From: Notospermus geniculatus | Lineage: Eukaryota > Nemertea > Pilidiophora > Heteronemertea > Lineidae | Direction: 5' to 3' | NCBI GenBank assembly: GCA_002633025.1 | Contig: NMRB01000983.1 | Span: forward strand, 179,713-243,712 | Length of the DNA stretch: 64,000 bases | Made by a program: the position numbers and the translations under genes | Notes under the pieces: generated by a model | The model's database searches: none | Seen by the model: the letters and a program-made list of their open reading frames with translations, nothing else | What the model was told of the DNA's origin: nothing | Shown: positions 31,456 to 43,250 of the stretch, piece after piece | Layout of the letters: each line of letters begins with the position of its first letter | Position numbering within the stretch: position 1 is the stretch's first letter

Positions 31456-34400
31456 ATGTTCTGTGAAAAAGCGCTTGATCTGATTAAAGAACTTAAACGC
31501 ACTAAAGAAAGCTCATTGCCTCATTACAATGTGAGTGCTTTTTGTTCCAAATCAGGTGATGAACTAAAAAAGTTGGCTCATCTGTGCTTGACATGCAACG
31601 CATGCACTGCAGGCCCATGCATTTGGTAGGCCTACATTGCATTCATGCATTGCTGCTGCCATCATCATTGATTAGGCCTATCTAATCATGTGACCTAACA
31701 GTGCACTAGGCCTACAGTCATTCAACCATTAGGCCTAGGCCTAGGCTAGGTAGGCCTAGGCATAAGCCAGCCATGGCCAAGTCAAGTCGGCCTGGCCTGG
31801 GCTAGGCTAGGCTAGGCCTAGGCCTAGGCCTATAGTATAGGCCTAGGCCTAGGCCTACGCGGTACCGGACCGGTAGGCCTAGGGCCTAAGCCGTAAAGTC
31901 CCCAAAGAAGCGAGCAGGGCTCACATTTGGGGGCGATGTGGGCGACGTGGGGCGAAAATTTCGCCCAAAATCGCCCAAAATAACTCCCAGGGAGACATAA
32001 AGTCGCCTAAAAAAAAAAAAAAAAAAAATTTTTTTTTTTTTTTTTTTTTTTAGGGGTATATGATCCCCTCTGAAGCATTTTATGCACCCCAAAATGCCCA
32101 AATCCGCTCCTAAATGCCCTAAAATATCATCATTAAGTGTTAATTTCTTGCAAAGAGGCTGAAATCAAACAACTTTGTTAGATATGTCGTCCACAAACTT
32201 TATGTGAAGTCTCCCTCTTTAGAGTGAAGTCTCCCAAAGTTTTGAGGAGGGAGACATTATTTCTCCCTAATTTTAGACCCAAGTGTGAGCCCTGAAGAAG
32301 CGAGGGAAATCCCAACATTTTTTAAGGGGGATCCCACTTACTTTGGGTGTTGGTTTAGGGCCTAGTTAGTTGGAGGCGCCAAACACAGCCACACCCACAC
32401 CCAGGTCTTTCCTTTTGAGGTGCGCTAAAATGTGCATGTGCCTCGCAAACAATAGAAATTCTATTGTTTGCGAGGCACATGCACATTTTAGTGCACCTCA
32501 AAAGGAAAGGCCTGCACACCACAGGGTAGGCGGTAGGCGGCCTAGGCCTATCCGTTGGTTCCTGCGGACCTAGGCCTACCGTGGTATTACCACAATCCCA
32601 GTGTGGCCTGTACCTCAAACTTGTGCGTATAATAGTGCAAGTACTGGGTTATCTATTCTAGGAAGATGGCGTGCGCCAAGTTTTGGAGGAAGTGCGAGCC
32701 CTCAATGAAAAGAATCAGGAAGATGTGTAAGTGAGATGTCAGATTGTGTTATCAAGAATTCATTGTCTGATTGGTTTCTTGGAGGGGGAATTATTTATCA
32801 ATCAATCAATCGATCAATTGTGTTGAATTAATAAGTCGATCAATTAATTATAATAAGTCATTTTTTTAGAGCTTCCAAAAAGTGTTGCTGAAGCACTCAT
32901 GTGTTGTGTCCAAAGTGTCCCTTGAAGAGCAGAGATATGGTCTACTCATGGTTTAAATCAGATTTCTTCTGTGATGACCTCAGATGCCCTTTGAAGAGGA
33001 TGGGGAGTGTTCTGCAGAAATATTCATTTAACAGTTGGAAGAGAAGACAAGTGTTTTTGCATGGTTATTCTCTTGGTCTCGTTATCAACTTATATTCCAG
33101 TGTTGCTGTTGCTGGTGGGGAAGAAGCTCTGGTATATGGTGTTGCATTAAGGCATGGTGTAATACAGCGGAACAAAAGGTGTCTATTGGCATATGTGTAA
33201 GTAAAGGAATGAGTGTTAAAGGAAAGTGTGTAATACAGCAAAAAAAGGTATGGTAGGCCTGTAACGAAATGACAAAAAAGTTAAGAAAAAGAGCTGAAGA
33301 GAAGTTGAGCATGTCCGACTCCAAGTATACCGGTAAACAGAAAGAAGGAACTTTTATGTGTAAAACAGGATATTGGCTGATATTCATAAAAGTTAAGCAT
33401 GTGCTTTTACTTAGATTTTTAAGCATATACTAGGCCCGATATTCATAAAACCTGAGCTAATGCTTATACTTATCAGCTTCTGCTACTAGGTAAAGCATCT
33501 GCTTTTTGAGCATTTAGTCAATGCTATACTGGAAAGCATTTGCTAAAGTTCATATTCATAAAGTGTCGTAAAAAGCATCTGCTTACAAGCATACACTTAG
33601 AATTTTCAAGGTTGCTCCAGACCAAGCTTAAAGTTGCAAGGAGCAGAACTCTTTGCCCTGGCAGCGTTTATTCAGCTTGTTGAAAGGAAGAGAAAGATTT
33701 ATATGCGTAGAAAATCATGTCGTCAGGCGGTTTTGCGGAAGTGGGGGTGTCTGGCCCCCTCCCCGATGACCCCCCCCCCCCCCGAAAAAGTTTGAAAATT
33801 AGAAGCTCTGAGATGCGATTTAGTCCATTTCCTGCAATCTGAGACACAAATAGGCCCAATAATAACATAACACGCAATGACACATGACATGACATGACAT
33901 GACCTGACATAATGACATGACATGACATAATGACGTGACATGGCATGGCATGGCATGGCATGGCATGGCATGGCAAGGCATGGCAAGGCATGGCATGGCA
34001 TGGCATGGCATGGCATGGCATGGCATGGCATGAGATGGCATGGCATGGCATGACATGACATGACATGACATGACATGACACGACATGACATGGCCTGCAT
34101 GACTTCACATGACATAATGACATGACATACATGACATGACATGACACGACATAATGACACATAATAATGATCTTTTATCACATTTGATTTTGCTGGAGAA
34201 AAAAAATTTGGCAAAATTTGCCGGGGGGGGGGGCATTTGCCCCCTGTCCCTATGCTAGCTAAGGGCCTGACACAGCCCGTATTCTCAATAACAAAAGGAT
34301 ATCTCTTACCAAATAACTTGTTACAGGCCTACCATCACTTATAACCAAACTTATGCAACACTTTAAAACCTGATTCTCCTGAAGGAGTCAAGCATTTGCT

Positions 34401-37400
34401 TGAGACTCGCAAGTCAAGCACCTCAAGCAAATGCTATTTTTTATGAATATGATACTAAGTATAAGCACATGCTTCTGCTTAATTCTTGGTGAGATAGCAG
34501 ATGCTAGCAAGCAGATGCTTCTAAGCACTTGCTAGTTTTTATGAATATCAGCCATTGGGACCCAAGAGAAAACCAGTTGTAAGAGGTTAGGTACTTCAAG
34601 TTTGGCCTCTGAGGTCTCACTAGATATAATATAAACTTGATTTAGATTGTACTCTACGGTCAGATATTGACAGTCATCGGTTTTTGACTGTAAAAGTGAA
34701 AATTGAAATTCTTTCATCAGTTTCCGATTGGACAATGCATCAACTGTTTGTGATGTCTGAATTTAATTTTCAGATACAACAGATTAAAACAGATTCAAGA
34801 GATGAGATGGGAGTTTGGAAGTGTACTGCCGGCTGAAATCAAGTATAACTTATGTGAGGAAGAAGTAAGATATGTTTCCACTATTCCCTGTTTGCCTTGG
34901 CAATGGCAAGCATACGGTACCAGTACAATGAAGTCGCGCCTCATTCCAGATTTCACATTTGATCATGTAATTTTTCACATTCCCTCCTCCTCTTCAGGTG
35001 AACTGGTTCAACAAATACAACAAATCATTAGCCAACTATATGAGATCAATAGGAGGAGAGGGAGGTCTAGATCTAACACAAGATATGAAACCTCCCAAGT
35101 CACTTTACATTGAGGTAGGCTAGATATGTTCCAGGGATGGCGCTAACGCACCTATTGCTGCTATTTTGTGGCAGTTTTCGGCTATATTTTCACCAAAGGG
35201 CCTAGGCCTAGTTGGAGTGAGAAATTTGGTTGAATCATGATGTTGGAACACAAGCCTCTATCGGCTCCAACTTTGAATTCTGTGGAATCTACATGTAGTG
35301 AGACCAGTGTCTTCTGGTGAAGAGATCATTGAATTTTGGCTGTTTGAAAATGGGCTCATGATTCTGTATACACTTTGCCTGGTTGATTATTTCAGGTTCG
35401 TTGTTTAATTGATCATGGAGAGTTTGAGACACAGGATGGAAGTATCATTTTATTAAAGAAAAACAGTCAGGTGGGTAATAAGCAGGGTCTGGGGGCCTCC
35501 CCCAGAAAATTTTGGAATCAAGATGCTCTGAGACGTGATTTCAGTGCTATTCTTAGCCAAAATTTACACGATTACAAGGTTGATTTTTTCTGCTTGCCCA
35601 GAGCAGAACTCGCTTACTGCTGTGGGGAGGTGCACGTGCACCCAATCCCATTGCCCCTGATAAGTATTGTGTCTCTGTATACTCAGTGCTGCCATCTATT
35701 CTTGGGGATACTAACTAATTCATAATGTGTTGGTCGTAGGACTGCTGGGTGTGTAGGGAACAGACAATTAGAAACGGGCAGCCCATTAGCAGTCATCTGG
35801 GGCGATTCTGATGCAAGGAGTAGGCCGTAGGGGATGTCTAGGATTTAATGGGTAAATAAACCTATGTAAGCTGTTATTGAACATCAGAAACTGTGATGAA
35901 ATATTTCATTGTGTTCGTTGGCAGATGTCAGTAACGAGTCTTGTTATTGATTTTTGGTGGCAGGTATAAGCTCCATGTATAAATGGACAGATAGCAAGCC
36001 ACTCGAATATGACATCAGTTCTAATGATTTTATCGCCCTTGTCCTGTGTCATTTGGAATAATGTGCACACTCACTCAGGTGAAGTCCTGTTGTTAAATAC
36101 CTGGTATGTTAAATCTGACCTCTGCGGGTATAAAACAGAAATGAGATTTTGCTGGACAAGCTGTACTAATTTAAACAACGTGAATAATTACAATTGCTGG
36201 TTTAACAATTCAATCAAAAATAATTTTGACATACCAGACATATTAGAAATTAATTTGTGTATCAATACACTAGATAATTATTAAATAGTGAGAGTTTAGA
36301 GTCACTCTGCATATGGTTTTGATAACAAAAGATGTTATGTGAAATAGGTCAAAACCATGGTAAAGTACTGTTGAAGTCCCTTGCCATCTCGAGAGTACTT
36401 GCTGTCTGATGGACGAAATAGTAATATTCGACGTTATTTTTGTGGACCTAGACAGCACTGGGAGGGTCACAACTCTCTCAGTGTGCTCAGTTTTCGAACT
36501 TTGAGCGTTTGTCCTGGGTCAAAAATTTTAAAAAGCAATTGTCAATCAAATCAATTGGTGCCGTCAGTTTGTTGCAGGCAATAGGAGCTGTCCGTCATTT
36601 GACCAATTTATAGGTGTCACTTTAACGGTGCAGATCAGGGTTCAGTATCCGGACAAGATAGTAATAATGTTGTGAAGTGCCTTGACACTTAAATGTAAAA
36701 GGCACTATAAACCCACACATTATTATTATTATTATTAGTTTGAACAACAGGAATGGATTACAATTGCTGGTTGTTTAACATTTTAATTAAAAATAATTTT
36801 GACATATCAGACATAGGCCCCTATTAGAAATTAGTTTGTGTACGAATACACAGGATAATTATTAAATTGTGAGGGTCAGGGCCCCTTTGTATACAGTTTT
36901 GATAACGAATGATGTAAGGTGAAATAGGTCAAAACCACATATATAAAGCACTGTTGAAGTCTGTTGTCATCTCTAGAGCACTTAATGCCACCTGACATTC
37001 ATCGTTAGTATATTCGTCTTGATTATTTTTGTGGACCTGGGCAGCACTGGGAGGGTCACAACTCTCTCAGTGTGTACTCCGTTTTCGAACGTTGAGTGTT
37101 TGTCCTGGGTCAAAAATTTTGAAAAGCAATTGTTAATCTGGGCTGGGTTGCACAAAACTCATGTTAGCGCTAACATGATGTTAGCGCTAACATCATGTTA
37201 AATGACGTAAAATGACAATGGATTTTGACGTCATCTAACATAAAAGTTAGCGCTAACACCATGTTAGCGCTAACATGAGTTTTGTGCAACCGGCCCCAGA
37301 TCAATTTGTGCCGTCAGCTTGTTGCATGCGACAGGAGCCTTCAGTCATTTGACCAATTAGCTGTCACTTTGACGGTGCAGATCAGAGTTCATTATCAGGA

Positions 37401-38996
37401 CTAGATCTACTGGTCTGAACAACGTGAATGGATTACACTTGCTGGTTTTAGGTTTAACATTTTAATCAGAAATAATTTTGACATACATGTATCAGACATA
37501 TTAGAAATTAATTTGTGTGTGAATACACTAGGTAATTATTAACTTGTGAAACTTTAGAGTCCCCCTGCATATGGTTTTGATAACAAAAGAATTTAGGTGA
37601 CATAGGTCAAAACCATAAAGCACCTTTGAAGAATCTAATACAACTACAGCATTATTTTACGCTAGTGTTTACAAAAATAAAGCACAAAGAATGACACACA
37701 AAATGATATAAAATATGAGAAGTCGTCTCTCCAAAATTTCGCAAATTTTCAACCCCAACCAGGCTGGTCTTTTCTGTAATCTCTTAGAAAGTGCCCGAGG
37801 AAGACCCCGGTTAGTGTCGAAAATTCTCGTATTATAGTGTTTACAAATCAACATAGATGTACCGTAATTATTTTTGTGGACTGAGGCAGCGCTGTTGGAG
37901 AGTCTCGGCCCTCCTCAGTGTGCTTGGTCTTTGCAGTTTTCAAAATAATGATAGGCTGTTATGTCAGATGGGTCGGTGCAGTCTTGCTAATTTTAGATGA
38001 CAATACAGTAGAACTCGCGTAACTCGACGTCGTATAACCCGTCACTGTGCACAAGTCGGCAGCTGCCAGGAAGTCCCGATTAACTACAACGTTAATTCCA
38101 TTTAAAAATATGCACACAAGTCGTCATTCATAAGTCATCATTTAACACAAGTCGTCACTAATCTGACAGTCCCGTGTAATAGAAATGTCATGTAAAATTA
38201 CGCCTGTAACTCGTCACCGTCGGAAAATGATTTGACGCATGTTGCATGTCGCTCAGCTGCACCTCATTCAGCAATAGGAGCAGTCAGCCGCGCATATTGT
38301 CAAAAGATGGCAGCAAAGTTCTAGCGGGCCAACACACAGGAAAATCCACGCGATTGGTGCTCGATCAAGAATGAATGGGTCCGCTATATGCATTGAATTG
38401 GGCCGTAGTGACACCTATTGGTCAGCTCACTGACAGCTCCTATTGGCGAAACGCGCCACACAGGTTTCCTGGAACCCTCCCGACTTCAGTACAGTTCAGC
38501 TTTGATACACTCACTGCGTCAGGGAAACGATCTCCTTCCTCACACTGAACTATCAAAGTTTCCCCAACATAGTCCTATGGCCTGATGTGAAATACATGGT
38601 GTCCCTTGACAGGTGACGTTACCTCGACAGTACCGGTATTCATTGGTGCACGCCTGAGTCCGCAGCCCACAAGATCAAAGATGATGTATAGACGTACGTG
38701 CACATGTACAATGCACGGGAACTAGGAATTCCCAGCACATACGTCAAGTCGTCACTGACGAGTTAGACTGCAAGTCGTCATTTTGACGAGTTATATGCAA
38801 GTCGTCATTATGACGAGTTATCTTTACTCGTCCTTCTTGTAAGTCGTCAAAAAAATTCAAGTCCCGAAGGTGCCAAGTTACGCGAGTTCTACTGTACTAA
38901 CTTATTTTTCACACATTGTTCTTTCAGCATTTTCTTTTGCGATCTGAATGTGAACACTTGATAAGGCAGGGGATTCTCGAACATATGGTTCACTGA
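31456..38996 (+). CDS. GINS1: DNA replication complex GINS subunit PSF1, complete
   Basis: PSF1 is one of four GINS subunits; with CDC45 and MCM2-7 it forms the CMG replicative helicase in the nucleus. Seven exons (31456-31530, 32662-32726, 33101-33196, 34774-34864, 34998-35114, 35396-35470, 38928-38996) join in phase to 195 aa; human PSF1 has 196. The start [15 protein letters not shown] matches the family start. Recognisable blocks follow: [84 protein letters not shown], and the C-terminal [19 protein letters not shown]. The first ~150 residues are the helical A domain and the end is the small B domain. All donors are GT and acceptors AG. The last intron (3.46 kb) carries tandem repeats and a pogo-like element ending 33 bp before the terminal exon. 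The upstream E2F-like site suggests S-phase control. Confidence 0.96.
31730..31890. repeat. TAGGCC-rich hexanucleotide repeat
   Basis: The stretch is composed mainly of CCTAGG/GGCCTA words, mostly self-complementary, in GINS1 intron 1. Shorter runs of the same word lie at 30397-30450. Confidence 0.8.
31909..32300. mobile_element. Foldback element with an (A)n(T)n centre
   Basis: Ends GCGAGCAGGGCTCACATTTG and AAGTGTGAGCCCTGAAGAAGC are inverted repeats. At 32009-32051 about 20 A's run directly into about 23 T's, a perfect intrastrand hairpin. Confidence 0.65.
32407..32509. repeat. 103-bp nearly perfect palindrome (hairpin with a one-base loop)
   Basis: The left arm from CTTTCCTTTTGAGGTGCGCT pairs base for base with the right arm ending AGTGCACCTCAAAAGGAAAG, with one mismatch (G/T) over 51 bp. 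The centre CAATAGAA-A-TTCTATTG leaves a single unpaired base at 32458. It lies in GINS1 intron 1, about 150 bp before exon 2. Confidence 0.9.
33372..34556. mobile_element. 1.2-kb foldback element in GINS1 intron 3, containing a pentamer array
   Basis: TGGCTGATATTCATAAAAG at the left pairs with TTTTTATGAATATCAGCCA at the right. The inner arms are rich in AAGCA/TGCTT words (for example AGCATGTGCTT and AAGCACATGCT), and more inverted ATTCATAAA / TTTATGAAT words lie inside. It belongs with the smaller elements ending in ATATGAATAAA-type strings elsewhere in the window. It ends about 215 bp before exon 4. Confidence 0.65.
33881..34163. repeat. (CATGA)n / (CATGG)n pentanucleotide array
   Basis: About 280 bp of CATGA and CATGG pentamers, arranged as blocks (CATGA, then GCATG, then CATGA). 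The 88-164 codon minus-strand frames over it (Met-Ser-Cys-His repeats) are periodicity artefacts. Confidence 0.9.
36160..37660. repeat. Three diverged tandem copies of a 0.5-0.7 kb unit in GINS1 intron 6
   Basis: The markers TTTTGACATACCAGACATA and GAATACACTAGGTAATTATT recur near 36225, 36800 and 37475. GGTTTTGATAACAAAAGAT and AGGTCAAAACCA recur downstream of each. The marker GGGAGGGTCACAACTCTCTC recurs at 36460 and 37050. Copy 2 carries a MITE (37143-37299) and copy 3 is truncated. Confidence 0.75.
37143..37299. mobile_element. MITE with GTTAGCGCTAAC palindromes
   Basis: The ends TGGGTTGCACAAAACTCATG and CATGAGTTTTGTGCAACCGG pair. Each arm contains two GTTAGCGCTAACATGATG-type palindromes, giving four in 157 bp. 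It is inserted in one repeat copy between AATCT and AGATCAA, where the sister copy near 36545 is uninterrupted. Confidence 0.8.
38006..38894. mobile_element. 889-bp pogo/Tigger-like non-autonomous DNA transposon
   Basis: The termini CAGTAGAACTCGCGTAACTC and GTTACGCGAGTTCTACTG are inverted repeats and are flanked by TA on both sides (38004-38005, 38895-38896), as in Tc1/mariner-pogo elements, whose ends typically begin CAGT.GAACCTC. The interior carries many AAGTCGTCA words and no transposase frame. The right end is 33 bp upstream of the terminal GINS1 exon (38928). A partial relative with end TACAGTCGAACCTCGTTACA begins near 39615. Confidence 0.75.
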
Positions 38997-39450
38997 CACA
39001 GTCATAACAACAAGGTTCTCACTGTTGGATGTGTGATAAGTACGTGTGGCTGGATTTACTTTGGACTTCACTTCTTATAAAGGGAAATATTTCAGAGAAC
39101 ATTAATAGAAATTCTTCATTGTTAAATCTCAAAGAATTAATGTACATGACCGAAAAAAATGTAGGTCGAGGTGAATTCTTTGAAGGTGGAAAAGTAGGGA
39201 GCACTTCAATATGACTGCATTTGAAGTTTACAAAGAAGACCAAAGAGGTTGGTGGTGAAATGTATGTACCGGTATGGTAACGATTTGTACCGCTATGGTA
39301 ACGATTTGTAAGATAAATGCGTAGTATTTTATAAAATGTGAAAATAAAAATAAATTGTGAATAATGAATCAAAGAGGGTTTTGTCGTTGCTTTTTCGCAA
39401 GGTTGACAGGAAAACTCATCACAGCCTCCAAGAAAATGAAATGATCAGAC

Positions 39451-39574
39451 AATGGGTCATATGAATAAAGACTAGCAAATGCTTTTGCTTGAATTTTGCA
39501 ATACAAATGCACTATGCAATGCTGTACAAATCTTAAGTAAAAGCATATGCTTGTCTTTATTCATATGACCCATT
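39451..39574. mobile_element. 124-bp MITE with TGGGTCATATGAATAAA ends
   Basis: The ends AATGGGTCATATGAATAAAG and CTTTATTCATATGACCCATT are perfect inverted repeats of about 20 bp. One such end also lies at 6315. Confidence 0.85.
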
Positions 39575-40137
39575 AGCTGCCAAAGCAGCAGATAGTCTGA
39601 CTTTGTTTAATGGTACAGTCGAACCTCGTTACAACGTACCTCCAGGGACATAAGGAATCTGTACGTTATAACAGTAGTTCATTGTAACCATTTCCAATAA
39701 AATGGCTGCCAACTACGATGTAGACAAGAGCAACCTCATTCACGTGAGGAGCAGCAGGAAATCAACAGATTGAGATGGCATCTTCCGTACTTTAATACCT
39801 GGGCCAATAATGCAAATTCAAATACAAATTCACAACAAACAACTATTTTGATACAAAACATTGCATTTATTAGGTCATCATGAAATATGACCGGGTAGAT
39901 AGAACTATTTACAAAACCAAACAAAGGTTTACAAATAGTGGTCATGAACCACTCTCCTTGGTCAATAAGCAACAAAGTCCATGACTGGGAATTTACTAGT
40001 ACTTGTGAAATTTTGGTACTCCAAAATTCCACTAAGTCGTAGTAGCCTACATCCTCAATTGCCACATGGATGTTCCACACCCCTTGCACATGCAGAATGT
40101 ATAAAACCCCCAAATTATTTGACCTGCATCAACTTAA

Positions 40138-40283
40138 GCGGGCCATACACGATCAATATTATTGCACAATATGGGGCCCAAAATAGGGCCATGTGCTTCT
40201 GGCATGATGGTGGAAGAAAGATTGGCAATAATATCGCCCATCTTGGTCATATTGTGCAATAATATTGAACGTGTATGGGGTAC
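40138..40283. mobile_element. 146-bp MITE
   Basis: Left GCGGGCCATACACGATCAAT and right ATTGAACGTGTATGGGG, then AATATTATTGCACAATAT / ATATTGTGCAATAATATT, form an inverted-repeat pair. Confidence 0.75.
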
Positions 40284-40981
40284 TTTTGAATTTGTCCAAC
40301 TCGACAATAAACAAGTTTGACTGAATATGCCAGTTCATGTTAATTTTGGGGGAAACTGCCACATGGGATTTGTGTACAAATACACAAGCCATCACATCCT
40401 GTGGTACTTTATGGTGCACAAACATCCACAAGCTCTGACCCAGAGTTGTTGGAGTAGAATTGCGGAAATCTTAAAAGCCCCACTATTGAATTTCACGATA
40501 TTTTCAAAATGTTAGGAGAGTGCACATAGAGGTCTCATAGCTCTCATAGATGCTCTATAGTGAACACAGTTTGGCTGTGCAAATACAGTGTTATTAAAAA
40601 AAAGTATAATTCACCCTAACTTCAACATGGGCAAAGTGCCAAGCTTGGACATGTGCACAAGTCAGTGGTAAATAATCCATGTCGCAGTTACCTAATGTTA
40701 GGGCGACTTGAACAGCAAACACTCCAAGGTTGTGCCCAAGTCAACTGGTAAATATTGTGCTTTGTGGTTTAATCATTGTGTTCACTTTACGGTGTCTGTT
40801 GCAGAGGCCTGGCACTTTGCCATGTTGAAGTTAGGGTGAATTATACTTTACCTCTCTATTAGGTTCATTCTCAAGCAGGAGGAAACCAGAGTGTCCTGGA
40901 AAACCTGCACTCTTGAAGTTAGATGCACTCTCCATCAGAAGACTAGGCCTGACCAGGGAATCGAACCTGTAATGAGAGAGG

Positions 40982-41220
40982 TACTGTAAAGCAGGAAAAT
41001 TTCGCGTGCATGAAATTTTCGCGAATTTCGCGAGAGTGTATGAGTCGCGAAAATTTCCTGTCGCGAATGTGAGTACACGCAAGTGATAAATACGGTCCGT
41101 GAAAAAAAAACTGAAAAAAATGGCAGAGACTCGCGAAAATATCCTGCCGTGAATATGTCTATACCGGTAATTCTTGATTCGCGAAAATTTCCAGCCGCGA
41201 AATTATCTTGCTTTACAGTA
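40982..41220. mobile_element. 239-bp MITE with TACTGTAAAGC ends (family E, copy 1)
   Basis: TACTGTAAAGCAGGAAAATT and the right end AATTATCTTGCTTTACAGTA are terminal inverted repeats flanked by TA-type sequence. The core contains repeated TTCGCGAA words and ACGGTCCGTG. A second copy in opposite orientation lies at 43737-43960. Confidence 0.85.
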
Positions 41221-41601
41221 ATATCAAAAATAGATAAAGACCATCTATTTTTGGTAATATGCACCAATTTTTCCAGTGCACTACCATACCACTCTGCCTC
41301 TATTTATTTACGAATCGAATAGAAAAGGGAGAAAATTTCTTTTGCTAAAAGTGTGGCCATTTTAAGACTCCGCAAATTGCTTCCAATGAAAAGGACTAGG
41401 ACCATAAGCCTGAAACAGTACCATGATCATTGCATATACATTACCCAGGCTGGGACAAACACCAGCGAATAAAACATTGCATTATGTACCGATTTCGAAT
41501 ATCACAATTGGCAAAATCAATACCAAGAACAGTTAGCAGAAAATGCTTGGGGGTCAAAAAGAATTATAAAGCTGAACATTTGATTATTGATATAAATTAG
41601 C

Positions 41602-42233
41602 NNNNNNNNNNNNNNNNNNNNNNNNNNNNNNNNNNNNNNNNNNNNNNNNNNNNNNNNNNNNNNNNNNNNNNNNNNNNNNNNNNNNNNNNNNNNNNNNNNN
41701 NNNNNNNNNNNNNNNNNNNNNNNNNNNNNNNNNNNNNNNNNNNNNNNNNNNNNNNNNNNNNNNNNNNNNNNNNNNNNNNNNNNNNNNNNNNNNNNNNNNN
41801 NNNNNNNNNNNNNNNNNNNNNNNNNNNNNNNNNNNNNNNNNNNNNNNNNNNNNNNNNNNNNNNNNNNNNNNNNNNNNNNNNNNNNNNNNNNNNNNNNNNN
41901 NNNNNNNNNNNNNNNNNNNNNNNNNNNNNNNNNNNNNNNNNNNNNNNNNNNNNNNNNNNNNNNNNNNNNNNNNNNNNNNNNNNNNNNNNNNNNNNNNNNN
42001 NNNNNNNNNNNNNNNNNNNNNNNNNNNNNNNNNNNNNNNNNNNNNNNNNNNNNNNNNNNNNNNNNNNNNNNNNNNNNNNNNNNNNNNNNNNNNNNNNNNN
42101 NNNNNNNNNNNNNNNNNNNNNNNNNNNNNNNNNNNNNNNNNNNNNNNNNNNNNNNNNNNNNNNNNNNNNNNNNNNNNNNNNNNNNNNNNNNNNNNNNNNN
42201 NNNNNNNNNNNNNNNNNNNNNNNNNNNNNNNNN
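41602..42233. other. Assembly gap (632 N)
   Basis: All bases are undetermined. The gap lies in intergenic sequence between GINS1 and the end of the Ser/Pro-rich gene, so no identified exon is interrupted. Confidence 1.
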
Positions 42234-42896
42234 GCCCCCTAGTGGCAAAGTCGAGAATCAGATTTCAACGAAATTTTGTCTGTATGTTGCTATAACCTAG
42301 AGGTAAATGTGTAGAAAGTTTCAACACAGTAGTTCGAACCATTATCAAAATACAGCCCTTTGAAATTTTTCACAAAACGCCCCCTGGAGGCCAAAATAGG
42401 AATCCAACCACGCTCAAAATCGAACTCGACCTAGATCTTAGGCCCATATACACACCCACCAAAGATAAAAAAGATTCCTCAAAAAATAAAGGTGCTAGAG
42501 CGCTAACAAACCAAAAGTTTACGGACGTACGTACGTACGTACGTATTGACGCACGACAGACCACCACTCAATGACCCCAACCACAGCTTAAGCCCTGCTG
42601 GGCCTTGCGGCCAAGCGGGCTAAAAATTAAAATTTTAGTTTCTCTCCCTCTCAAGTCTAGTTTTTCCTCAATGTGAAATTGCCGTCAGTTGATATCAAAC
42701 AAATCTGACACGTTTGAACATGTCATTTTACAACCCCCCTCCCCCTCCCCACACCCCACCCCACGAATTCTGACCTTCTTTACCAACTGAAGATACTTGG
42801 GAAGTTGAAGGTTTCAAAATGTCCACGAAAAATTCACATCCCTTCCATCCTACGTTATTAGGATATTGAGGGACTCGCTCAAAACAAGTTCCCTCA
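42234..42896. other. Sequence downstream of the Ser/Pro-rich gene; repeats
   Basis: The stretch begins with a repeat (GCCCCCTAGTGGCAAAGT) also found near 1757 and 2010. It contains a (CGTA)n run at 42527-42544 and a C-rich stretch at 42733-42765. On the minus strand this is the 3' flank of the gene whose stop codon is at 42897-42899. Confidence 0.5.
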
Positions 42897-43250
42897 TCAA
42901 ATATCGGTCTCAATCTCAGGCCTCTCCGGCTCATCAATATCCATCTCAACTTTGGCCTGAACCAGAGTATACACCCGATCAGAAAGCTGCTGTGAATACT
43001 GCTCAAGAATCGGCTCAAATGCATCCATCATCTTTTGTTCGTCCATCTTTTCCACGGAATTCATAGACGCGACAGTTTCAATCGTCTGACACATGCTCTC
43101 CACCATAATTTTACGGTCCTCTTGCCGAAGTAGTTCCTCGCCAGGGATTACCGACACCATCTTGGTGTGGGCCTCCACGAAAGAGTCGCGAAGAATCGAA
43201 AGCATTTGTTGCGATCTTTCCCGAGGAATCTTCTTGCAATTTGTGGACAA
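42897..43250 (-). CDS. Terminal exon of the Ser/Pro-rich gene, helical C-terminus
   Basis: This exon encodes 117 residues plus a TGA stop, after acceptor CTTTTTCAG, in phase 0 with the preceding exon. The segment LSTNCKKIPRERSQQ leads into amphipathic helices. The end, EMDIDEPERPEIETDI, is acidic. Charge and heptad-like spacing suggest an oligomerisation region. Confidence 0.85.
   Translation of the reverse strand: MSTNCKKIPRERSQQMLSILRDSFVEAHTKMVSVIPGEELLRQEDRKIMVESMCQTIETVASMNSVEKMDEQKMMDAFEPILEQYSQQLSDRVYTLVQAKVEMDIDEPERPEIETDI

Larger units (their letters stand above)
38997..40981. other. GINS1 3' region and intergenic repeats
   Basis: The GINS1 stop is followed by AT-rich sequence; AATAAA-type words near 39346 (AAAATAAAAATAAATTG) could serve as polyadenylation signals. 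Two MITEs follow (39451-39574 and 40138-40283). No exon is recognised. Confidence 0.5.

Noticed and set aside
33668-34214. Overlapping minus-strand frames of 88-164 codons rich in Met-Ser-Cys-His
   Set aside because: They are translations of a CATGA/CATGG pentanucleotide array, which has no stop in several frames.
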